Shown in pieces: positions 1-7,430 of a DNA stretch of 64,000 nt. Every line of letters begins with the position of its first letter. Within the stretch, counting starts at the first letter, position 1. The position numbers and the translations under genes are program-made. The notes beneath the pieces were generated by a model. It saw nothing but the letters and a program-made list of their open reading frames with translations. It was not told where the DNA came from and searched no databases. Origin of the DNA: Paracoccus tibetensis (GTDB taxonomy: Bacteria; Pseudomonadota; Alphaproteobacteria; Rhodobacterales; Rhodobacteraceae). Location of the stretch: positions 69,952 through 133,951 of the forward strand of contig NZ_FMVT01000008.1 of assembly GCF_900102505.1 (NCBI RefSeq), read 5' to 3'.

Positions 1-120
1 GTGCTGCCGCCGCCGGTGCTGCCGCCGCCGGTGCTGCCACCACCCGTGCTGCCGCCGCCCGCGCTGCCGCCGCCGGTGCTGCCGCCGCCTGTGCTGCCGC
101 CGCCCGTGCTGCCGCCGGCA
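1..120. repeat. 15-bp tandem repeat encoding GGGST
   Basis: Eight consecutive 15-bp units of the form GTGCTGCCGCCGCCG (plus-strand sense) fill the left edge and may continue beyond it. Read on the minus strand each unit encodes Gly-Gly-Gly-Ser-Thr; one unit encodes GGGSA. The 15-bp length keeps the frame, so copy-number change would alter tail length without breaking the gene. Confidence 0.9.
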
Positions 121-1028
121 TTGCCGACTGTCCCGCCGTTGAAGCCGCCTCCGCCGCCTCCGCCGTTGCCCCCGCCGCCATTGCCTCCGCCGGAGTTCTC
201 GCCGCGGTTGTCACTGGCGCTTCCGCTGCCGAAGATCGCGTTCATCACGCTGCGGGCCCGCGAGGGCTGCGGCCAGCGGTTGTCGCCGCCGCCGGTCGTG
301 ACTGGGGGAACCTGAACGGTCGTCTGCGGCGGAACCGTGACGGGCGCGGCCTGAGGGGCAGGGGCCGGAGCTGGGGTGGCCGCGGGAGCCGTGGCCGTCC
401 GGACCTGCGGCGCCGCGCCTCGCCCGCCGAGCCACAGCTCCAGGTAGCCCTGGGGCGGCGGAGGCGTGAAGCTGACGAAGTCGCGCAGCCCGACATCGAG
501 CAGGCTCGCCAGTTCCTGGGCGGCCGCCCGATCCCGGGCGTGGAAGTAGCGGACATGGGTCTCGCCGATCGTCAGCGGCGTCACGATCTCGCGCGGCTCC
601 CAGCCCGCTGCGGACAGCTGCGCCATCGCCCGGTCCCGCCCCTCGGCCGGGACGCGCTCGGGGATGTGCAGAACGAGGCGCATGTCGGCCGGGGCATCCG
701 TCGCCGGCCGCTCCGCCTCGACGGGTGCCGCTGCCGGCTGTGCCTCGGGCGCGGGTTGCGGCGGCGCGGCCGTCGCGACAGGTGCCGTCTCGGCCGGCGC
801 CGCGTCCGTCGCCTCGGCCCTGTCCACCACGGCGGGCGCAGGCGCGGGATCGGCCGGCCGCTCCGGCTCGGGTTGAAGCCCGGCGAGCGGCGGCAGGTGG
901 CGCCAGATCTCCTTCGCCGTCGGCAGGTTCGCGTCGGTCTGCGCGCCGGCCTGCGTCACCACCGCGATGCAGGCGACAAGGGGAAGCGCGCCCAGGCAGA
1001 GTTTCGTGGTTCTGCGGCGTTGCGTCAT
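1..1028 (-). CDS. Secreted Gly-rich repeat protein with LytR_C-like domain (3' end cut by window edge)
   Basis: The frame is open from an ATG at 1028 down to base 3 with no stop, so the C-terminus lies outside the window; 342 codons are visible. The start is chosen for the AGAGG just upstream. Residues 1-29 form a signal peptide (MTQRRRTT, a hydrophobic stretch, then an AQAGAQ-type cleavage region). Residues about 45-115 are a Pro/Ala/Glu-rich linker. A globular block at about 116-200 (LVLHIPERVPAEGRDRA, then GETHVRYFHARDRAAA, then GYLELWLGG) resembles the LytR/CpsA C-terminal domain; this is by eye only. A second Pro/Ala linker leads to an Asn/Gly-rich tail that ends in tandem GGGST pentapeptides. 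It is probably a periplasmic or surface protein of the same locus as the VanZ-like, coiled-coil, TAXI and ATPase genes to the right. Function is unknown. Confidence 0.8.
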   Translation of the reverse strand, partial: MTQRRRTTKLCLGALPLVACIAVVTQAGAQTDANLPTAKEIWRHLPPLAGLQPEPERPADPAPAPAVVDRAEATDAAPAETAPVATAAPPQPAPEAQPAAAPVEAERPATDAPADMRLVLHIPERVPAEGRDRAMAQLSAAGWEPREIVTPLTIGETHVRYFHARDRAAAQELASLLDVGLRDFVSFTPPPPQGYLELWLGGRGAAPQVRTATAPAATPAPAPAPQAAPVTVPPQTTVQVPPVTTGGGDNRWPQPSRARSVMNAIFGSGSASDNRGENSGGGNGGGGNGGGGGGGFNGGTVGNAGGSTGGGSTGGGSTGGGSAGGGSTGGGSTGGGSTGGGS

Positions 1029-1126
1029 GACAAGAGCCTCTGCTGTTCTTTCGCGGCACCCGCTCTCGGCCGGCGACCTCATGATAAATGCGGCTACAAC
1101 TTTAACTTTTGGACGCACAAAGTCAC

Positions 1127-1142
1127 GTCAAGTTAACTTGAC
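1127..1142. promoter_or_regulatory. 16-bp perfect palindrome (candidate operator)
   Basis: GTCAAGTTAACTTGAC is a perfect inverted repeat in the 228-bp gap between the VanZ-like gene and the Gly-rich secreted gene, both on the minus strand. On the minus strand it overlaps a TTGACG that could be a -35 element for the downstream gene, although no good -10 follows. Palindromy and position suggest a regulator site; the regulator is unknown. Confidence 0.45.
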
Positions 1143-1256
1143 ACAACCCAAGGATGATGATCCGGCGCCCAAAACAGCTGCAGGGTTATCTGCGAATCAA
1201 GCCGCCTTTCGAGGCGTCACTGCGTCCGCAAGCTCGGCCTTTAGGTCACCTCGGCG

Positions 1257-1619
1257 TCAGCGCAGGCGCCAGGCCACCGGCATGGATGCGGCCGCGGCCC
1301 GCCCGGCGACGACGCCGAGCGCGACGCCGATCAGGTCCGCCAGCCAGTCCGTCAGGCTGCATTCCCGGCCCACGAAGGGCTGCACGATCTCGATGATCCC
1401 GCCGAATGCGGCGAAGAATGGAACGGCCACGACAAGCCAGCGGGGCTGCAGCAGGGCGATGGGGAAGGCCAGCGCCGCGAAGGCGATCGCATGGTAGATC
1501 TTGTCGGACTGCTCGATCTCGCCGATCTGCGGTGACGAGATTGGCGTCAGCGTCAGGGCGGCGATCGCCAGCGCGACCAGCAGCGTCAGGCCGGCTGCCA
1601 GCTTCTCTTGTCTCGACAT
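1257..1619 (-). CDS. VanZ-like family membrane protein
   Basis: A 120-residue protein with about four hydrophobic segments (LAAGLTLLVALAIAALTL, YHAIAFAALAFPIALL, WLVVAVPFFAAFGGIIEI, LADLIGVALGVVAG). The spacing and the motifs SDKIYHAIAF and FGGIIEIVQPFVGRECSLTDWLAD are typical of VanZ-like proteins, where the acidic residue in an EI-Q helix and an R..D/E..D pattern are conserved. ATG 1619 is chosen because ACGGAGGG lies five bases upstream; an in-frame GTG at 1658 would add 13 residues without a comparable site. The family's founding member is linked to teicoplanin resistance, but most homologues have no assigned function, and resistance should not be inferred. Divergent from the coiled-coil gene. 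Confidence 0.85.
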   Translation of the reverse strand: MSRQEKLAAGLTLLVALAIAALTLTPISSPQIGEIEQSDKIYHAIAFAALAFPIALLQPRWLVVAVPFFAAFGGIIEIVQPFVGRECSLTDWLADLIGVALGVVAGRAAAASMPVAWRLR

Positions 1620-1775
1620 CGCGCCCTCCGTTCTGCCGCCTGCGCTCGCCGCGCCCACGGGCGCCGACGAATGAGCGCCCCGTCCTTACCGCAGCATGGC
1701 CGGATGTCCAACACCGTGCCGATCCGGGCGTGGGGCAGCACAGGGCGCGCATGCCTAGGCACCAATCCCGCCAGC

Positions 1776-1804
1776 TTGACATTGGTTCTTGCGCGTCCAT
1801 AAGT
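1776..1804 (+). promoter_or_regulatory. Sigma-70-like promoter for the coiled-coil gene
   Basis: TTGACA at 1776-1781 is a perfect -35 box, followed after 17 bases by ATAAGT at 1799-1804 as a weak -10. It lies about 22 bases before the predicted GTG start at 1826, in the divergent gap with the VanZ-like gene. Confidence 0.5.
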
Positions 1805-1825
1805 CGCCTGTGGAGGATGTCCATA

Positions 1826-4492
1826 GTGCGCCTGTTGTTGTGTTATCCGTTCGTCACGCTGGCAACCGTCAGCTTCTTGGGCATGAACGCCCCTGCCGGG
1901 GCGCAGTCCGCACAGGATGTTCCCGCGGCGCAGGCCCAGGCCCAGACCCTTCGCCAGATCATCGCCGAGATGGAGATCGAGGCGGCCGAGCTTGAGCCGC
2001 AGGTCGAGGCGGCCCGCGCGGCGCTGAGCGATCTCACGGTGCAGATCGAGACGGCGACCGCCCAGCTCCAGCAGGAACAGGAGAGGCTCGCCAGCCTCAA
2101 CTCGGAAGCCGGCCAGCTGAGCCAGGTGATCGTCGGCCTGCGGGAGCTGGAGCAAGAGCAGGTCGACCGCCTCGCGGAACTGGAGGCGGAACTGTCGCAG
2201 GCGAGTGCCGCGCGGGATGAGCAGCTTGCGGCGCAAGAGGACATGCAGGCGCAGCTCGAGGCGCTGCGGCGCGACGTGGCGGCGCTGCAGGATCAGCGCG
2301 CGGCCGCGCAGGCGGGACTGGCGCAGGACGGCCAGGCGCAGGACGGCCAGGCGCAGGACGGCCAAGCGCAGGCGGGCGAGGGTGCCGGGCAGCTCGAGGC
2401 GCAGGAGACGCGTGCCGCGGCCCTCTCGGCGCAGATCGAGACCTTGACGGCCGAGCTGGAGACACGTGGCGCGGAGGCCGGTGAGCTGACCCGACGCGTG
2501 GAGACACTGCGCGCCGAGGAAGAGGCGCAGCTGGAGCGTCTCGCCGCGCTGGAGGCGCAGATCGCGCAGGCGACGGACGGGCAGGCGCAGCAACAGGCAG
2601 CGCAGGCGCAGCTGGAAGCGCTGCGCGGCGAGGTGGCCGCGCTGGAGGAGCAGCGCGACGCCGTGCAGGCGGAACTGGCGCAGGCCGCGGCCCGCCAGGC
2701 CGAGCAGCTGTCTTCGCAGCAGGACGCGCAGGCGCAGCTGGAATCGCTGCGCGGCGAGGTAGCCGCGCTAGAGGAGCAGCGCGACGCGGTGCAGGCGGAG
2801 CTCGCGCAGGCCGCCGCCGGCCGGGACGAGCAGCAGTCCGCGCAGCAGGACGCGCAGGCGCAGCTGGAGTCGCTGCGCGGTGAACTGGCGTCGCTGGAGG
2901 AGCAGCGCGACGCGGTGCAGGCGGAGGTCGCGCAGGCCGCCGCCAGCCGGGACGAGCAGCAGTCCGCGCAGCAGGACGCGCAGGCCCGGCTCGAGGCGGT
3001 GCGGGGTGAGCTGGCAGAGCTGCAAGATCAACGCAATGCCGTGCAGGTGGAACTGGAGCAAGCCCGGGAAGGGGCCGGCGAGATCGAGGAGCAGGCGGCG
3101 CGTGCCGCGGCTCTCTCCGAGCAGGTCGAGGGCCTGACGGCGGAGCTGGAGGCACGCGGCGCGGAGGCCGGCGAGCTGACCCAACGCCTCGAAGACCTGC
3201 GCGCCGCGGAGCAGCAGCAGGTGGAGCGGCTCGCCGCGCTGGAGGCGCAGGTCGCCGAGGCGACCGAGGGGCAGGCGCAGCAGCAGGAGGCGCAGGCCCA
3301 GCTCGAGGCGCTGCGCGCCGAGGTGGCGGCGCTGGAGCAGCAGCGCGATGCCGGGCAGGCCGAGCTGGCGCAGGCTGGGGAAGGTGCCGGGCAGATAGCC
3401 GCACAAGAGGCGCGTGCCGCCGCCCTGGCCGAGCAGATTGAGGCGCTGACGGCGCAGCTGGACGCGCGCGGCGCGGAGTCGGACCAGCTGGCCCAACGCA
3501 TCGAGAGCCTGCGCGCCGAGGAGCAGCAGCAGGCAGCGCGCCTGGCGGCGCTGGAGACGGAGATCGCCGAAGCGGCAAGCGGGCAGGCAGAGCAGCAGGA
3601 GGCGCAGGCGCAGCTCGAGGGGCTTCGCGCGGACGTGGCTGCGCTCGAGGCGCAGCGGGACGCTGTGCAGGCCGAACTGGCGCAGGCCCGAGAGGGGGCC
3701 GACGAGGTCGCGGCGCAGGAGGCGCGTGCCGCCGCCCTTGCCGAGCAGATCGCGGCGCAGACGGCGGATCTGGAGGCGCGTGGCGCGGAATCCGATCAGC
3801 TGACGCAACGCGTCGACGACCTGCGCAGTGCCGAGCAGGAACAGGTGCAGCGACTTGCCGCGCTGGAGGCGCAGATTGCCGCGGCGACGAACGGGCAGGC
3901 CCAGCAGCTGTCCGCGCAGCAGGAGGCGGAGGCGCAGCTCGAGGCGCTGCGGCGCGACGTGGCGGCGCTGGAGGAGCAGCGCGGCGCGGTGCAGGCTGAG
4001 CTGGAAGCGGCGCGGGAGGGGGCCGGACAACTCGAGACGCTGCGCAGCGAAGTGGCGGAGCTTTCGCGCCAGCGCGACGACATGCAGGCGCAGCTGACAC
4101 GCTCCGAGGAGCTGTCGACCCAGATCGCCGCGCAGGAAGCGCGCACGTCCGTGTTGGCCGAGGAGATCCGGACGCTGACCGCCGAAGCGGCCGCCCGCGC
4201 GCAGCAGCGCGACGTCGCGGCTGCGGCACCGGCGCCGCAGCCCGCTCCGGCGCCAGTGCCGGAACCGGAACCCGCGGTACCGGCCGAGGCGCCGCGGCAG
4301 CAGCGCGACGAGGCGCAGGTCAGCGCCGTCCTGGCCACCACGCCCGGGCTTCCGCAGTCACCCGAAGCCCGCGACCGCCTGCGCAGCCTGCTGGTCGAGG
4401 GTCAATGCGCGACCGACGCGCTGCGCGAGGTCCAGGATCCGATCAACAGGCAGGCGCTGCTCGTCCTCCTGGCCGGGCTCGACGGGTGCTGA
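1826..4492 (+). CDS. Secreted long coiled-coil repeat protein
   Basis: 888 residues. GTG 1826 is preferred: GGAGG at 1812-1816 is nine bases away, whereas the in-frame ATG at 1817 touches that GGAGG with no spacing. The N-terminus (VRLLLCYPFVTLATVSFLGM, then NAPAGAQS) is a signal peptide. Residues about 30-800 are one Ala/Gln/Glu-rich coiled coil made of internal repeats: a 42-residue module (AQAQLEALRGEVAALEEQRD and so on) copied between three and four times, and a module of about 104 residues (AQEARAAALAEQ and so on) copied about four times. A Pro/Ala linker (PAPQPAPAPVPEPEP) leads to a conserved-looking C-terminal domain of about 65 residues ending GLDGC, with a second Cys at EGQCATDA. It may be a periplasmic spacer or scaffold. 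The next gene starts 26 bases downstream, so both are probably one transcript. Confidence 0.85.
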   Translation: MRLLLCYPFVTLATVSFLGMNAPAGAQSAQDVPAAQAQAQTLRQIIAEMEIEAAELEPQVEAARAALSDLTVQIETATAQLQQEQERLASLNSEAGQLSQVIVGLRELEQEQVDRLAELEAELSQASAARDEQLAAQEDMQAQLEALRRDVAALQDQRAAAQAGLAQDGQAQDGQAQDGQAQAGEGAGQLEAQETRAAALSAQIETLTAELETRGAEAGELTRRVETLRAEEEAQLERLAALEAQIAQATDGQAQQQAAQAQLEALRGEVAALEEQRDAVQAELAQAAARQAEQLSSQQDAQAQLESLRGEVAALEEQRDAVQAELAQAAAGRDEQQSAQQDAQAQLESLRGELASLEEQRDAVQAEVAQAAASRDEQQSAQQDAQARLEAVRGELAELQDQRNAVQVELEQAREGAGEIEEQAARAAALSEQVEGLTAELEARGAEAGELTQRLEDLRAAEQQQVERLAALEAQVAEATEGQAQQQEAQAQLEALRAEVAALEQQRDAGQAELAQAGEGAGQIAAQEARAAALAEQIEALTAQLDARGAESDQLAQRIESLRAEEQQQAARLAALETEIAEAASGQAEQQEAQAQLEGLRADVAALEAQRDAVQAELAQAREGADEVAAQEARAAALAEQIAAQTADLEARGAESDQLTQRVDDLRSAEQEQVQRLAALEAQIAAATNGQAQQLSAQQEAEAQLEALRRDVAALEEQRGAVQAELEAAREGAGQLETLRSEVAELSRQRDDMQAQLTRSEELSTQIAAQEARTSVLAEEIRTLTAEAAARAQQRDVAAAAPAPQPAPAPVPEPEPAVPAEAPRQQRDEAQVSAVLATTPGLPQSPEARDRLRSLLVEGQCATDALREVQDPINRQALLVLLAGLDGC
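2321..2365 (+). repeat. Three tandem 15-bp units encoding AQDGQ
   Basis: GCGCAGGACGGCCAG is repeated three times (last base differs in the third copy) inside the coiled-coil gene. It encodes Ala-Gln-Asp-Gly-Gln, a polar break in the coiled coil. It is frame-neutral like the 15-bp repeat at the left edge. Confidence 0.9.
2600..3067 (+). repeat. 126-bp tandem repeat within the coiled-coil gene
   Basis: Units begin at 2600, 2726, 2852 and 2978 (the last is partial and more diverged). Each encodes 42 residues starting AQAQLE(A/S)LRGE(V/L)A. 42 residues equals six heptads, so duplication preserves coiled-coil register. High nucleotide identity suggests recent duplication or gene conversion. Confidence 0.85.
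3089..4024 (+). repeat. 312-bp repeat within the coiled-coil gene
   Basis: Three consecutive units start at 3089, 3401 and 3713, each about 104 codons, opening with (A/E)Q(E/A)ARAAAL(S/A)EQ and running through RGAE(A/S)..L.QR and RLAALE. A fourth, more separated copy starts at 2399. The unit is one residue short of 15 heptads, so register must be reset by the Gly-containing breaks (EGAGQ type). Confidence 0.75.
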
Positions 4493-4518
4493 GCCCATCT
4501 GACGAAAAGGGGACGACG

Positions 4519-5613
4519 ATGCGCGTGACCATGCTTCTGCAACGCCTTGCCCTCGGGCTCTGCGCGGCGTCCGCCCTCGGCTTTGCCGCCCATGCCCAGG
4601 ACGCCGATCTCAGCATCATGACCGGCCCGCCGACCGGCACCTATCACCAGGTCGGCCAGGACCTGAACGGGCTGATGCAGCAATGCGGCCGGGATCTCGA
4701 GGTCGTTGAAAGTAAAGGCTCGCTCGAGAACCTGCTCGCCATCCGGCAGCGCCGGAACACGCAGTTCGGCATCGTGCAGAGCGACGTGCTGGAATACATG
4801 CAGACCTTCGCGGGCAACGACCGCGACGTGGCGCGCGCCATCGCGGGCGTGCGCGTGGCATTCCCGCTATATGACGAGGAGGTGCATGTCCTGGCTCGGC
4901 GGGACATCGCCGCGTTCGACGATCTCGGCGGCAAGCGGGTCGCGATCGGGACCGAGAACAGCGGCACCTACCTGACCGCCTCGCTGATGCTGTCGCTGGC
5001 CGGAATCGAACCGGCCGAGGTCAGGCCCATCTCGCCCGACGACGCCCTGCCGCTGCTCGAGGCGGGCGAGATCGACGCGTTCTTCCACGTCGCCGGAGCG
5101 CCGGCCGAGCTATATGCCGAGGGCGCGATCGACGGCGACGCGTTCCACCTGCTGCCGATCCGCAACCAGACGCTGCGGGCGGCCTATACGCCCGCGACGC
5201 TGGCTGGCGGGACCTACCCGTTTCAGCCCGAGCCCGTGGAGGTCGTCGCCGTGAAGGCCGTGCTGATGACCTACGAGTTCGACGCGCGCGGGAACCTCTA
5301 CCAGCAGGGCGCCTGCCGCGGCGTGTCGGACCTGTCGTCCTTGATCCTGTCCAATCTCGGCACGCTGCGCAGCGAGGGTCATCCGAAGTGGCAGTCGGTC
5401 GATTTCACCGACGTCCCGCCAGGCTGGGAGATCGCGGCCTGCGTCAACCGCGGCATCGATCCGGGCTACCAATCGAGCTGCGCGGCCGCCACGCCCGAGG
5501 CCGGGCCTGCGCCCGAGGCTGCAGCGCAGCCGGAGGCCGAGGCCGAGGTCTTGTCCGGCAGCCCCGCCACCGACGCCTTCCGCCGCAGCATTTGCGCCAG
5601 GATCGGCTGCTGA
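4519..5613 (+). CDS. TAXI-family (TRAP-type) solute-binding protein, orphan
   Basis: 364 residues with a signal peptide (MRVTMLLQRLALGLCAASAL ending AHAQD). ATG 4519 follows AAGGGG at seven bases. Residues 25-320 match the TAXI class of periplasmic binding proteins: IMTGPPTGTYHQVGQDL at the start, GSLENLLAIRQRRNTQFGIV, then LGGKRVAIGTENSGT. No TRAP membrane subunits are present nearby, so it may act as a sensor or envelope component rather than in transport. After the domain comes a Pro/Glu/Ala linker and a short tail, SPATDAFRRSICARIGC, which recalls the CATDALRE...GLDGC end of the preceding coiled-coil protein. Its stop abuts the convergent ATPase gene with no gap. Confidence 0.85.
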   Translation: MRVTMLLQRLALGLCAASALGFAAHAQDADLSIMTGPPTGTYHQVGQDLNGLMQQCGRDLEVVESKGSLENLLAIRQRRNTQFGIVQSDVLEYMQTFAGNDRDVARAIAGVRVAFPLYDEEVHVLARRDIAAFDDLGGKRVAIGTENSGTYLTASLMLSLAGIEPAEVRPISPDDALPLLEAGEIDAFFHVAGAPAELYAEGAIDGDAFHLLPIRNQTLRAAYTPATLAGGTYPFQPEPVEVVAVKAVLMTYEFDARGNLYQQGACRGVSDLSSLILSNLGTLRSEGHPKWQSVDFTDVPPGWEIAACVNRGIDPGYQSSCAAATPEAGPAPEAAAQPEAEAEVLSGSPATDAFRRSICARIGC

Positions 5614-7263
5614 TCAGGGCGCGGCCCGGTTGATCCCGACCCAGTCCGACGCCGGGCCGGACGTTCCATTCTCGCGCAGCGTGACCACCCGCCAGCGCGC
5701 GACCGGCTGGTCGATCACGATCGCCGGAAGCGCCGTCTCTGCCTGCTGCGCGCGCTGGCCGCTGACGCTGAAGAACTCCACGCGGTAACGCGGGGCCGAG
5801 CCGGACCAATGCAACTCGGTTCGGTCCGAACCGATGACGATCTGTCGCTTCTGAGCCGGGGCCGCAAGCTCTTGCCCCTGATGCGCGGCGCCCAGTTCGC
5901 GCAGCCGCGCCGCGGCGCCGGCGATTTCGGGCGCCGCCTGGTACCAGGCCCGCGCCGCGAAGGGATCGGGCGCAACGCCAAGGCCCGTCTCGTAGAACTG
6001 GCCCAGGTAATAGGCCGCGCGGTCGCTGCCCCAGAGCGCCGCGCGGGTGTAGACCGGGATTGCCGCTTCCGGGTTCTCGGCACCGATGTCGAGCGCCTCG
6101 ATCAGCAACTCGCGCGGATCAGGCGGACCGGCTTCGACGAGCGTTTCGACTTGGCCCGAGGGTCTCGCTTCAAGCGGCTGGTCCAACGCAGCCTCTGTCG
6201 AAGCGGGGGCCGCGGATTGGAAGCTGTCGCTCGAGATAATGGCATATGTGGTCAGCGCAGCCAGTCCGATGACCGACGCCGCAAGCAAGGCCGGCTTCGG
6301 CCAGACCTGCGCCGGAGGCTCCTCCTCGGGCGGCAGCGTACGGTCCTCGAGTGCGGGTCTCAGGCTCTCGCTTTTTCTGGCCGGTGTGGGTGTCGCCGTC
6401 GCGGCGGCAGGCGGCGGCACGTCGGCGGCGTCTTCCACTGGCAGGGCCGGCAGCGGATAGGGCAGGCGGCCTGCCTTCGCCAGCTCGGCAAGGCAGGCAT
6501 GGACGAAACCCGCCTCGAGCCGCCCCGGATCGGCCGGGCCGGGCCGCGCAAGGCAGTGCTGCACCAGAAGGTCGATCTTGCCCGGATAGCCGCCGGAGGC
6601 CGCGTGGATCAGCCGCAGGCCCGCCGTGTCGAAGGGCTGCCGGCCAATGTGGCAGGCGCAGTTCGAGCTTCGAAAGCGGTGCGCGATGTATTGTCCCGTC
6701 TCCGCAGGCGTGTGGGGCTGCAGGCGCACCTGCCCGCCCAGCCTGCTCCGCAGCGTCTCGGACAGAAGCGCGTCGGCCAGCGGGACCGGAGCGTCGCGCC
6801 AGACGAGCAGGACATGCATCGTCTGCGGCGTCCCCGGCGCGTCCGTCAGCTCCTCCAGGAACTTCACCCCGTCCTGAAGGATCAGATGAGCGTTGTCGAC
6901 GATCAGCAGGCACGGCTTCTGCGCCCTGCGACAGGCCGCCAGGAAGCGCGCGAACTCCTCTGCCGGCTCGCCCGAGTCGATCCCGAAGGCCTTCGGCACC
7001 TCGGCCACCAGCCTTGTGCCCGGCCGGCCCAGATCGACCCAGGCCAGCTCGGTGCTGCGCGGCGCCAGCGCCGCGACCTCGGAGGCGAGGACCGTCTTGC
7101 CGACCTGCGCCGGTCCCGACAGGATCAGCAGCGCGCGGTCGGACCGGCTCCACGCCCGGATCGTGGCGAGATTGTCGTGATTGACTTCCGTCAGGAACAG
7201 CCGATGCGGTGCCGGCGCCGTCGCGAATGTTGTGCACGGCAAGGTGTCAGCGGCCTCGTTCAT
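5614..7263 (-). CDS. ExeA/GspA-type AAA ATPase with TM segment and Sel1/TPR and Fn3-like tail
   Basis: 549 residues from ATG 7263, which has GGAGAG seven bases upstream; an in-frame GTG four codons earlier would contain that site. The N-terminal AAA domain has a Walker A GPAQVGKT (about residues 50-57), a Walker B LLIVDNAH, and the sensor-region signature HTPAETGQYIAHRF followed by LRLIHAASGGYPGKIDLL, typical of ExeA/GspA-like ATPases. A Pro/Ala linker precedes one membrane helix (ALLAASVIGLAALTTYAI, about 325-345). Outside the membrane lie a TPR/Sel1-like stretch (YYLGQFYETGLGVAPDPFAA) and a C-terminal beta-rich segment (RYRVEFFSVS to WRVVTLRENG) that looks fibronectin-III-like. The architecture couples cytoplasmic ATP hydrolysis to a periplasmic module. 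Family members act in secretin assembly, but no secretion genes are visible here. Confidence 0.8.
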   Translation of the reverse strand: MNEAADTLPCTTFATAPAPHRLFLTEVNHDNLATIRAWSRSDRALLILSGPAQVGKTVLASEVAALAPRSTELAWVDLGRPGTRLVAEVPKAFGIDSGEPAEEFARFLAACRRAQKPCLLIVDNAHLILQDGVKFLEELTDAPGTPQTMHVLLVWRDAPVPLADALLSETLRSRLGGQVRLQPHTPAETGQYIAHRFRSSNCACHIGRQPFDTAGLRLIHAASGGYPGKIDLLVQHCLARPGPADPGRLEAGFVHACLAELAKAGRLPYPLPALPVEDAADVPPPAAATATPTPARKSESLRPALEDRTLPPEEEPPAQVWPKPALLAASVIGLAALTTYAIISSDSFQSAAPASTEAALDQPLEARPSGQVETLVEAGPPDPRELLIEALDIGAENPEAAIPVYTRAALWGSDRAAYYLGQFYETGLGVAPDPFAARAWYQAAPEIAGAAARLRELGAAHQGQELAAPAQKRQIVIGSDRTELHWSGSAPRYRVEFFSVSGQRAQQAETALPAIVIDQPVARWRVVTLRENGTSGPASDWVGINRAAP

Positions 7264-7430
7264 TGCTCTCTCCACACGCGCCGAAGCACGGCGCGCTGCT
7301 TTAAGCGCCCTTCGTTCCGGCGGTCAAAGTAGACGCAACCGGCCAGAGGGTAAATCGGCCCGCCGCTCTTCGCCGCACAACGTTATCGCCAGGCAAGAGT
7401 TCGTGCATCGGCCCCTTATGGCGCGAACGA

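Noticed and set aside
1..315. Plus-strand proline-rich reading frame at the left edge
   Set aside because: It is the complement of the minus-strand GGGST repeat gene; no start context or domain.
211..1059. Long minus-strand arginine-rich frame over the first gene
   Set aside because: Out-of-frame shadow; the correct minus frame has a signal peptide, ribosome-binding site and folded-domain pattern and is open to the edge.
1257..1619. Glycopeptide resistance from the VanZ-like gene
   Set aside because: VanZ-like proteins are widespread in Gram-negative bacteria without resistance function, and no van cluster is present.
2097..4229. 710-codon minus-strand frame opposite the coiled-coil gene
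   Set aside because: Pro/Arg-rich translation produced by the repetitive GC-rich template; no ribosome-binding site.
4519..5613. Complete TRAP transporter
   Set aside because: No membrane subunits of a TRAP system are encoded in the window next to the TAXI protein.
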